DNA from: Ktedonobacterales bacterium
GTDB taxonomy: Bacteria > Chloroflexota > Ktedonobacteria > Ktedonobacterales > JADMIN01
Direction: 5' to 3'
Assembly (NCBI GenBank): GCA_025450405.1
Contig: JANWHL010000200.1
Location: 1-5,799 of the forward strand
DNA length: 5,799 nt
In this document: piece after piece, positions 1 through 5,448 of the stretch
How positions within the stretch are numbered: the stretch's first letter is position 1
How the letters are laid out: each line of letters opens with the position of its first letter
Notes under the pieces: model-generated
What the model saw: the letters and a program-made list of their open reading frames with translations, nothing else
Told to the model about the DNA's origin: nothing
Database searches by the model: none
Program-made: the position numbers and the translations under genes

Positions 1-233
1 CGCTCCCGCGTAGCGCGCCCGTACACCCGCATTCCGCCACCGGAGGCATCCTCACCCCCGGCCCCGAGCGCATCAACATAAGCGCAATCGAGCGGCGTGC
101 CTCGTGCGGCCGACCGCCCTGCGCGCGCCGTCGCCAAGCCCACCCGGCATGACCGGCGCCATCCGGAGTCACCCGCGTCCTTATGGCTGGCAATTTCGCA
201 TGATCAGCGACAAGAGCCGTTTAGAACGACGCG

Positions 234-662
234 CTAGGGCTGGACGAGCTCCGCGACGTAATAGGTACGCGGATCTGGAATCCCTCCACTTGATATCTCG
301 TATTGCTCCCCGCACCCTGGGAGCGAAGATACCACCTCAATGGGCAAGCCATGCCAGAGAAAGACGTAGGTGGCAGTGTAATAACCCAACGGGGCACACG
401 TACCCCCCTGCTGCCACAGGAATATTCCTGACGGCGTCTTTGTCATGGCAGCGCGCCAACGAGCGATGGTCGCCGGGTCGGTAATGGTACCGGACTTTGT
501 GAAGACAGTTTCTCCATTGGTAGTTTGCTGTGCCGCATAGCGCACGGCGTCCGGAGGGAGCAGACGCACGCCGATCTCCAAGGCAATGAACGCCGCAACA
601 AGCAGGAGAGCCATCGCCACGACTAGCGCGCGCCGGCTGCGCTGGGAGGCCGCCATACGCAT
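234..662 (-). CDS. Small membrane-anchored protein of unknown function
   Basis: The family is not recognised. From ATG 662 the product is 142 residues. A basic N-terminus (MRMAASQRSRR) leads into one hydrophobic segment at about residues 12-31 (ALVVAMALLLVAAFIALEIG), then about 110 polar residues with two cysteines (in GGTCAPLG and LPGCGEQY). This suggests a type II or uncleaved signal-anchor protein with an exported domain, possibly with a disulfide. The stop is TAG at 234-236. The frame is open back to TTG 755, which overlaps the TAG of the upstream peptidase gene, but that start has no visible ribosome binding site. A strong AGGAGG (730-735) lies inside that extension without a well-spaced in-frame ATG or GTG. 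ATG 662 has a GAGGGTAGG about 9 bases upstream and puts the basic residues directly before the membrane segment, so it is preferred. The gene is co-directional with the peptidase and probably shares its transcript; a role linked to the peptidase is only a guess. Confidence 0.6.
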   Translation of the reverse strand: MRMAASQRSRRALVVAMALLLVAAFIALEIGVRLLPPDAVRYAAQQTTNGETVFTKSGTITDPATIARWRAAMTKTPSGIFLWQQGGTCAPLGYYTATYVFLWHGLPIEVVSSLPGCGEQYEISSGGIPDPRTYYVAELVQP

Positions 663-748
663 CGTAATGAGCCTACCCTCCACATCGCGATGGAACTTCG
701 CGGCAATGCGCCGCCACCGCTGCCACGTGCCTCCTAAGGAGGCGGCCC

Positions 749-1765
749 CTAGCAATATGACACGCCGGAGCTGTGGTAGTAAGTCGTGAAAGTGGTCCCT
801 CCCGAACCCAAACCCGAATTGTCTGAGAGATCGACCCCGTTCTGGTACATGGGGAGCTCGGAGTAGTTGTAGTACGTTATGGGCTGTCCTACGTTACCAC
901 CGGTTGTGGTATTGGCAGCATAAGCTGAGTCCCAATTCACGCTGCCGAATGGCGCAAGCACATAGTTCTTGCCTGAACCACAGCTTGTCCTCTCCACAAT
1001 CCACTCCGCGCTGTTATTGCTGGGAACAAATGACTCTTGGTGGGACCAATACTGCCCGTTGGTGTAATTTTGCATCCAAAGGTATGCCTTACCCAGAACA
1101 CTGTAGTTATAGTCCACCTCCACATCAACATAATTGCCGCACGCCACAGCGGGTCCCTGATATTGGATGGGAACGCCACCGGCACCAACTTTCTCCCACC
1201 AAAACCAATATCCCTCGGCATGATCGGTCTCGGTCCCGGCTTGCCAGAGCTGGCTACTGCTATAGCCTCCGATCCCAATCCATTCCAGCGCCCGTTGCGA
1301 ATTGTTTGTGCCGGAGTAGCAGGGCACGGTCCAATTAGCATCTACTGCGTCAAACCCATTGCTAGTCCCATTCGTTACCGCGTATCCTGACCACTAGTCT
1401 CCATTGCTGCCAAAGGCACCATGGTGAAAGGTATCGGTGTGGTATTTACTGGCAACTCCCTTTGGGCAAACATGGTGAATGGCATGGCGTATGTGGTCCA
1501 CCCACTTGAGGTACTCGGTACCGGAACTAGCTAAAGGCAATGGCAGCCCATAATAGTGAAGTTGATCTACCGTCGCGGTCGTAGGGTCCCATCCAGCGGG
1601 TGGACTCGGACACTCGAAAGCGCCCGCATATTTGAAACTCGAAGCACTGCCGTTCCTCGGCACTGGAGCCGCAAGAACGGCATTTACTGATGCCACCGGA
1701 AGCAGAACAAGAGTGCTCAGGATTGCCAGAGGTGAGACTTCTCGGCGTAGGAACGCTCCGACCAT
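749..1765 (-). pseudogene. Secreted G1-family (eqolisin) glutamic peptidase precursor interrupted by an in-frame TAG
   Basis: This encodes an acid-active endopeptidase precursor for export. ATG 1765 gives a signal peptide (MVGAFLRREVSPLAILSTLV..., likely cut near NAVLA/AP). A propeptide region follows with features I associate with bacterial G1 proteins (GWDPTTATVDQLHYYGLPLP, HAIHHVCPKG). Codon 124 (1394-1396) is TAG. The same frame then resumes at once with WSGYAVTNG and VDANWTVPC, the usual start of the G1 catalytic domain, and runs to TAG 749-751. Family motifs are WIGIGG, LWQAGTE (Gln175, matching the catalytic Gln53 of scytalidoglutamic peptidase) and SAEWIVE (Glu254, matching Glu136). 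Their spacing of 79 residues is close to the family's 83. Apart from the stop, 338 codons are intact and both catalytic residues are kept. Options are a recent nonsense mutation, a sequencing error, or readthrough. Restart at GTG 1327 would give a domain lacking its signal peptide and first strand, so export would fail. Confidence 0.85.
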
Positions 1766-1791
1766 GGATCCACCGCCATAAGCGACGCCTG

Positions 1792-1819
1792 AGTATTGAA
1801 ACGGCCGAGCCGGCATCAA
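1792..1819 (-). promoter_or_regulatory. Possible promoter of the peptidase gene
   Basis: On the minus strand, TTGATG (1814-1819, 4/6 to the -35 consensus) and AATACT (1792-1797, 4/6 to the -10 consensus) are separated by 16 bases. The implied transcript would start near 1785, about 20 bases before ATG 1765, and would include the weak GGCGGTGG upstream of that ATG. The match is modest and promoter rules in this lineage are uncertain. Confidence 0.25.
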
Positions 1820-1824
1820 GTAAC

Positions 1825-1838
1825 TGGGGTGTACCCCA
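1825..1838. promoter_or_regulatory. 14-bp inverted repeat just upstream of the putative peptidase promoter
   Basis: TGGGGT-GT-ACCCCA is a perfect palindrome with 6-bp arms and a 2-base centre. It lies 5 bases upstream of the proposed -35 box, a position suited to an activator or repressor dimer. It may instead be chance sequence within the IS remnant, because the same bases encode the possible transposase tail (NQLLGYTP). Confidence 0.25.
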
Positions 1839-1864
1839 ACAGTTGGTTCTTCCTCACACTCGGT

Positions 1865-2136
1865 CCCACATTCCGCAGTTTGCGTGGCAGCGTTCTTGGA
1901 GTATTGCCTTCGAATCCCGATGTATCCAGGAACGGCCAGGGATTGAGAGGTTCTCCGCCGCGCGAGACCAGATTGCCGGCCCCTCGGCCTGCAAGCAAAG
2001 AGAGCATTTGAGCCCACTCTCGGGGAGAATACCGCCAAGTCGGTGAAACTCCAGGATTTTCCTGCCGTGGACCGATTCGGCCATGCATCCGTCAGGAAAG
2101 CCAGAACACGGGCATGGCGAAACTGCGGAATGTGGG
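1865..2136. repeat. 272-bp segment bounded by a perfect 17-bp inverted repeat (MITE-like)
   Basis: CCCACATTCCGCAGTTT at 1865-1881 recurs as its exact reverse complement, AAACTGCGGAATGTGGG, at 2120-2136. The right end lies about 9 bases past the last recognisable transposase codons (2145). The left end lies just before the possible transposase tail. The interior has open frames on both strands but none I recognise as a protein. A small non-autonomous element inserted into the IS3 remnant is the simplest reading, although the immediate flanks (CGGT on the left, CGTG on the right) show no perfect target-site duplication. Alternatives are terminal repeats of a deleted larger IS, or a structured RNA region. 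Confidence 0.5.
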
Positions 2137-2144
2137 CGTGACGA

Positions 2145-2423
2145 GACCATCTCCCATTTGACCGCGCGCCACAGCCGCTGGACGAAGCCGTTGTCCAGCG
2201 CGCGTCCGCGTCCATCCCAACTAATCTGGATGCCGGCCGCCTCCAAACGATTGGTAGACGCCTGGCTGGTGCACTGCACGCCCTGGTAGGGGTTGAAGGT
2301 CTCGGGGCGGCTGCGTGCTAGGACCGTCGCCAACGCCGCCAGGCAGAAGCCAGCATCCAGGGTGTGCGAGGACTCCCAGGCTAGCACAAAGCGGCTATAC
2401 CAGTCCAGGATCGCCACTGTCAA
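2145..2423 (-). pseudogene. IS3-family transposase (OrfB) fragment, catalytically dead
   Basis: About 93 residues of an rve/DDE integrase core are readable from TTG 2423, starting TVAILDWYSRFVLAW, then RPETFNPYQGVQCTS, LEAAGIQIS, DGRGRALDNGFVQRLWRAVKW. These match the central to C-terminal core of IS3-group transposases (usual motifs TAILDWYSR, FNTDQG-Q-TS, DGRGRALDNVFVERLWR). The N-terminal part with the first catalytic Asp is absent; a stop lies a few codons upstream of the homology. The second Asp is Tyr46 (TAC, 2286-2288) and the Glu is Gln82 (CAG, 2178-2180). These lie exactly 35 residues apart, as in D(35)E, so both catalytic positions are lost, each by a change one base from the expected codon. 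Homology fades after about 2145, where the frame runs on as non-homologous sequence. The open frame to 1854 is not meaningful. Confidence 0.85.
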
Positions 2424-2555
2424 TTTACGCCTACAAGCGCTTGTACCAGCGGATCATCGCGCGCTGGCACCAGCACCGACCAGTATGCTGATGCCCATAG
2501 CCGGGTGGGGCCGACGATCGAGTGCGCCCCGGCGGCAAATGCGCCGCATAGGCGC

Positions 2556-2560
2556 GGAGG
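2556..2560 (+). promoter_or_regulatory. Ribosome binding site of the VOC gene
   Basis: GGAGG lies 6 bases before ATG 2567 and fixes this start, giving a protein that begins exactly at the VOC fold. Confidence 0.7.
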
Positions 2561-2566
2561 TGCGTC

Positions 2567-2950
2567 ATGCTCGGGGAGCGAACGATCTCGGCGGTGTTGT
2601 GCTCGACCGATCTGGCCAGAAGCCAGGAGTTCTACGAGCGGCGGGTCGGCTTGCCGCTCTCGCCGGAGACGATCAAGAACCATCTGCTGTTCGCGTGCGG
2701 CGGCGGGACCACGCTGCTCGTCTACGGACGTCCCGCGGCGAATAAAGCGGACCACACCCAGGTGCGTTTCTGGACCCGCGATATCGAAGCCGATGTCCGC
2801 GACCTCGCGTCGCGTGGGGTGACATTTGAGGAGTACGACTACCCGACCCTCAAGACGGTGGACCATATCGCGACCACGGCCGGCATCGGGAGGTCGGCAT
2901 GGTTCAAAGACCCGGACGGCAATATCCTGGCGCTGTTTCAGCCGGAATAG
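2567..2950 (+). CDS. VOC-superfamily (glyoxalase/bleomycin-resistance/dioxygenase fold) protein
   Basis: This is a 127-residue single-domain cytoplasmic protein of the vicinal oxygen chelate superfamily. Two beta-alpha-beta-beta-beta modules are readable. The first (about residues 5-55) contains VLCSTDLARSQEFYERRVGLPL and HLLFACGGGTTLLVY. The second (about 63-125) contains HTQVRFWTRDIEADVRDLASRGV and the terminal SAWFKDPDGNILALFQ. The ending DPDGNILAL is typical, but the Glu that often serves as the last metal ligand (DPDGN-xE-L) is Ala122, so a metal-dependent lyase or dioxygenase activity is not assured. Such proteins may bind or sequester small molecules, or act on them in unknown ways; the substrate cannot be read from sequence. 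Length is normal for the family. The methyltransferase gene follows 109 bases downstream in the same direction, with a palindromic repeat between, so the two may be co-transcribed. Confidence 0.85.
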   Translation: MLGERTISAVLCSTDLARSQEFYERRVGLPLSPETIKNHLLFACGGGTTLLVYGRPAANKADHTQVRFWTRDIEADVRDLASRGVTFEEYDYPTLKTVDHIATTAGIGRSAWFKDPDGNILALFQPE

Positions 2951-2967
2951 CAGGTGCGACGGGAAAG

Positions 2968-3023
2968 ACCTCTCCCCCAGCCCCCAGTGGGGGACCCCAA
3001 CCCCTCCCCGACGCGGGGAGGGG
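2968..3023. repeat. C/G-rich palindromic intergenic repeat with two hairpins
   Basis: A pyrimidine run (ACCTCTCCCCCAGCCCCC) leads into two stems. The first is CCCCC-AGT-GGGGG (2981-2993). The second is CCCCTCCCC-GACGC-GGGGAGGGG, a perfect 9-bp stem with a 5-base loop (3001-3023). This layout resembles the REP-like CTCCCC...GGGGAG elements scattered between genes in several high-GC genomes, from memory rather than a search. No T-run follows, so it is not a standard intrinsic terminator, but it could attenuate transcription or stabilise the upstream mRNA. Confidence 0.6.
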
Positions 3024-3046
3024 CGCCAGAGAGAGCGCCGCCACGT

Positions 3047-3052
3047 GGGAGG
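3047..3052 (+). promoter_or_regulatory. Ribosome binding site deciding the methyltransferase start
   Basis: GGGAGG lies 7 bases before ATG 3060. The reading frame is open much further upstream (to 2826, inside the VOC gene and across the palindromic repeat), but that extension is an overlap artefact; this site supports ATG 3060. Confidence 0.7.
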
Positions 3053-3059
3053 TATCCTC

Positions 3060-3989
3060 ATGCGCATCGAGGCCGCGACCGCGTTCGCGCTTGAAGACCT
3101 TGCCGTCTTCGATACTCCCCATCTGCGCCAGGTCATCGGCAACGTCTCCGGCGCCGTGCCCCCCGCGCTGGTCGGCCGCGCGTTCGCCAGCGATGAACTC
3201 CGAGAGCCCTGGGAACTGGCGGGCCTGGCGGAACGCATCGAGCGCGCGCTCGCGCCGGACGAACGCGCCGCCTTCGCGCGGGCGCGCCGCGGGCTCGTAC
3301 CGGCTGACGAGCGCGCATCGGCCCGGCGCGCCGTGCTCGAACGCCTCTTCTGGGAGCTGACCTATTGGAAGACACCCGACGAGTACGAGCGGCTCACGGC
3401 CGGCGAGCAGGTCCACCTCGGCGCGCTCGACGTCGCGCACGTGGATGGCGCCGTGGTGCTGGACGCCGGGGCTGGCAGCGGTCGTGTGACGCTACCCCTG
3501 GCGCGGCGCGCCCGCACGGTCTACGCTATGGACCCCGCGCCACCGCTCCTCAACCTGTTGGACCGCAAGGTCGCCCGTGCCGGCCTGCGCAACGTCGAGA
3601 TTCTGCGCGGCAATTTCGGACACGTGCCGCTGCCCGACGACAGCGTGGACGCGGTCATCGCGTGCTCGGCATTTGGTGCGCACGAAGCGCGTGGAGGGCG
3701 CCGCGGCCTGGACGAGCTCCAGCGCGTGACGCGCCCCGGCGGCCGCATTGTGATCATGTGGCCCGAGGATCCCGGCTGGTTCATGCGCCGCGGCTTTGCC
3801 TACGCCGTGCTCCCTGGTCATATCACGACCACCTTTCCCAGCATGGAGGAGGCGCGGGCGGTCGCCGAGCGCTTTTATGGCGAGGCGGCGCTACGCCATC
3901 TCGATGCCACGCGCCGACCTGAGCTGCCCTTCCACGTGCTGGGCGTCAAGCCGCCGCGCGACCTCTGCTGGCTCACCGTGCGCAAGTGA
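3060..3989 (+). CDS. Class I SAM-dependent methyltransferase
   Basis: This 309-residue protein is predicted to transfer a methyl group from S-adenosylmethionine to an unknown acceptor in the cytoplasm. The Rossmann domain starts near residue 130. Motif I is VVLDAGAGSGRVTLPLA (132-148). The acidic residue at the end of strand 2 is Asp158 (VYAMDPAPP). A motif II-like stretch, NFGHVPLPDDSVDAVIACSA, spans 185-204. LQRVTRPGGRIVIMW (220-234) is the usual post-motif III helix and strand seen in UbiE/COQ5-like (Methyltransf_11) enzymes. Residues 1-125 are an Ala/Arg/Glu-rich, probably helical, N-terminal region that I do not recognise and that may define the substrate. There are no membrane segments or signal peptide. 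It follows the VOC gene and converges with a broken regulator, the two stops being separated by 4 bases. The fold is secure; the substrate is unknown. Confidence 0.85.
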   Translation: MRIEAATAFALEDLAVFDTPHLRQVIGNVSGAVPPALVGRAFASDELREPWELAGLAERIERALAPDERAAFARARRGLVPADERASARRAVLERLFWELTYWKTPDEYERLTAGEQVHLGALDVAHVDGAVVLDAGAGSGRVTLPLARRARTVYAMDPAPPLLNLLDRKVARAGLRNVEILRGNFGHVPLPDDSVDAVIACSAFGAHEARGGRRGLDELQRVTRPGGRIVIMWPEDPGWFMRRGFAYAVLPGHITTTFPSMEEARAVAERFYGEAALRHLDATRRPELPFHVLGVKPPRDLCWLTVRK

Positions 3990-3996
3990 CGCGTCA
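3987..3996. other. 10-bp perfect palindrome holding both convergent stop codons
   Basis: TGACGCGTCA is its own reverse complement. Its first three bases are the TGA of the methyltransferase on the plus strand. Its last three, read on the minus strand, are the TGA of the broken regulator. Arms of 5 bp with no loop are too short for a terminator hairpin. It may simply be a chance outcome of two tightly packed convergent ends. Confidence 0.6.
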
Positions 3997-5136
3997 GACC
4001 TCGCCCAGCGCCTCGGCAACGGCCGCCTCCAGCGAGAGCGCACGGCCATCCGCGAACGCCGCCGCCCAGTGCTCCGCGCCGAGATCCGCGCGCGCGGTCG
4101 CCAATATTGACTCCATATCCATGCGCTCGTGTTCCGCGAGCGGAGTCCCGCGCGCGCCGCCCCATGGCCGCTGGCTGCCCCACCCAACGCCCCAACTTCG
4201 GCGCGTCCCACCTCATCTTGATCATCCGGCTCCAACGCGAGCAGCCGCTCTGCCCATGCTCGGCCTTCGCGCAGATGGCCACGCACCACCCAGAATCGGA
4301 AGACGGCCGCCACCAGGCGCAGTCCCGTGTCGGCGTCGCCGCGCTCCATCGCCCAGGCCAGCGCCCCGCGCAGATTGTCATGTTCGATGCCCAGCCGGTC
4401 CAGCCAGATCCCCGCCTCCGGCCCAGCCAGCTCCGGCTCCGCCCGCTCGGCCATCGTCAGAAAGTACGTCGCGTGTGCCCGGCGCACCGCCGCACCGCCT
4501 CGGCCTCCGGGAGGCCGCCAGCCGCCCCTACGGCCTCCAGGCGCTCCAGGGCGTATTCGCGGATCACGTGCAGCATCCCGAAGCGCGGCTCCCCGCCCTC
4601 CACGCGCTGGTGCACCAGGATCTGGTCCACCAGAGACGTACGAACCAGACGCCGTCGGCGAAGTCGTCCACCAGCGCCGCCGCCACCTCGATCCCCAACC
4701 GGGTCTTGCCGACGCCGCCCGGTCCGGTCAGTGTGACCAGGCGCACGTCCGCGCGGCGCGCGAGCGCGACGACCCCGAGGATCGCAGCGGCACGGCCGAG
4801 CAGTGGCGTGGGCTGCCCCGGCAGGTTGTGGCGTGTCTGGCCGTGTGGCGCGCGCATGGTGAGGTCAGTCGCGGCGACCGCGTGCCAGTTCCTCGGCGCC
4901 GCGGGACGACGCGCCGCGGCCAGCAGGGCCGCCTCGTCCGTCAGGGACCCACCGAGCGCACGAACGAGCAGGTCAACGGTGGCGCGTCGGGGTGTGCGAC
5001 GGGCGCCGCGCTCCAAATCGGTGATGCCGCGCACGCTCAGCCCAGCACGTGCCGCCAGGTCCTCCTGCGTCAGGCCGGCCGCGCGCCGTTGGCGGCGCAG
5101 CACCGTGCCGAAGTCTCCGCCCCCCTGGCCAGGCAT
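3994..5136 (-). pseudogene. XRE-HTH / NB-ARC / TPR transcriptional regulator, disrupted by deletions and frameshifts
   Basis: This is the remnant of an AfsR/LuxR-type ATPase regulator. From ATG 5136 (upstream AAGGGGAA), residues 10-44 form an XRE helix-turn-helix (VLRRQRRAAGLTQEDLAARA, then GLSVRGITDLERG). The entry to NB-ARC follows: TPLLGR, then Walker A GPGGVGKT at 138-145, then FADGVWFV (159-166). Near 4640 the sequence jumps, in another frame, to the late winged-helix region (TSLVDQILVHQ, then EPRFGMLHVIREYALERLE). Much of NB-ARC, including Walker B, is therefore missing, an estimated 200 or more residues. A perfect 8-bp tandem duplication (4483-4498) then shifts the frame. The TPR entry is readable to about 4165 (HATYFLTMAERAEPELAG, LDRLGIEHDNLRGALAWAME). 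Most TPRs appear deleted, and a further shift near 4146-4155 leads to the typical C-terminus (LGAEHWAAAFADGRALSLEA) and TGA 3994-3996. Each piece still reads cleanly, suggesting recent decay or assembly error. The intact divergent relative starts at 5449. Confidence 0.85.
4483..4498. repeat. Perfect 8-bp tandem duplication causing a frameshift
   Basis: CGCACCGC occurs twice in a row (GCGGTGCG twice on the coding minus strand). With both copies the frame reaches TGA a few codons later (RRTF-stop). Removing one copy gives GAG GCG GTG CGC CGG GCA CAC GCG, that is EAVRRAHA followed by TYFLTMAERAEPEL, the normal family reading. The duplication alone therefore explains this frameshift. Confidence 0.85.
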
Positions 5137-5448
5137 GGTGTCGTTCCCCTTCGCGCGGCGGATGGTCGCTGGTGGGTGCGGATCGGGAGACGGACGGAGA
5201 CCTGCGCCGCGCGGGCGGCCCGGTTCCACATCTGACCGATGGACCGTTGACCACCTCGCGCGACTTCCTCGTATGACGCGTCCAGGGGTGCCAGGGCGCG
5301 CCGGGAGGTGCGGGCATGCGTCGCCGTGTCACCGGCGCCACCAGGTTCAATCGTTGCCCGCCATGTCATACAATGCGAGCGCCATGGATCCGCGCGGCGG
5401 GCGCCCGCGCTCTCCCAACGACGCCCGCCAGCGAAGAGGGAGCGCCGC
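5137..5448. other. Intergenic region between divergent regulators, with repeated GACC motifs
   Basis: This 312-base gap separates the starts of the broken (minus) and intact (plus) regulators and should carry both promoters. Three GACC units (5234, 5242, 5249) are spaced 8 and 7 bases apart, the last forming TTGACC (5247-5252), a 5/6 match to a -35 box without a good -10 at normal spacing. No open frame here looks like a protein and no RNA gene was recognised. No good minus-strand promoter was found. Confidence 0.4.
5346..5374 (+). promoter_or_regulatory. Possible promoter of the right-hand regulator
   Basis: TACAAT (5369-5374) matches the -10 consensus at 5 of 6 positions and stands out in a GC-rich gap. 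Seventeen bases upstream lies TTCAAT (5346-5351), only 3/6 to the -35 box. Transcription would start near 5381, about 68 bases before ATG 5449. Confidence 0.3.

Larger units (their letters stand above)
1816..2423 (-). mobile_element. Decayed IS3-family insertion sequence remnant
   Basis: The block starts on its upstream side with recognisable transposase integrase-core coding (2145-2423). It then passes through a 272-bp inverted-repeat-bounded segment. It may end with the transposase C-terminus: one frame at about 1816-1855 reads RKNQLLGYTPVT then TGA, resembling the usual IS3 ending ERPHQ-LGYRTPAEV. No OrfA, no upstream half of OrfB and no matched IS3 terminal repeats were found. The tail assignment rests on only a few residues. 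The block ends right where the peptidase promoter begins, so it could have influenced expression or arrival of that gene. Confidence 0.5.

Noticed and set aside
104..484. 126-residue plus-strand open frame at the left edge
   Set aside because: It has low-complexity basic composition, no ribosome binding site and no motif, and overlaps the membrane-protein gene on the other strand. Nothing convincing was found in 1-233 on either strand.
1394..2215. A 273-residue open frame taken as one protein
   Set aside because: Only the part from ATG 1765 has a signal peptide and G1 propeptide features; the upstream 150 codons run through mobile-element debris.
2417..2488. Short plus-strand stretch reading YAYKRLYQRIIARWHQ and ending at TGA, possibly the tail of a gene cut by the IS remnant
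   Set aside because: It reads like protein, but it is only about 20 codons with no recognised family and no upstream part, so it cannot be supported as a gene fragment.
3001..3023. Intrinsic terminator after the VOC gene
   Set aside because: The stem is strong, but no T-run follows it and the methyltransferase start lies just downstream; a REP-like repeat fits better.
2420..3238. A 272-residue minus-strand open frame
   Set aside because: It is antisense to the VOC gene and the start of the methyltransferase, both of which have motifs and ribosome binding sites.
5384..5448. Earlier ATGs (5363, 5373, 5384) as starts of the right-hand regulator
   Set aside because: None is in the NB-ARC reading frame; ATG 5449 is in frame with a well-placed GAGGGAG.
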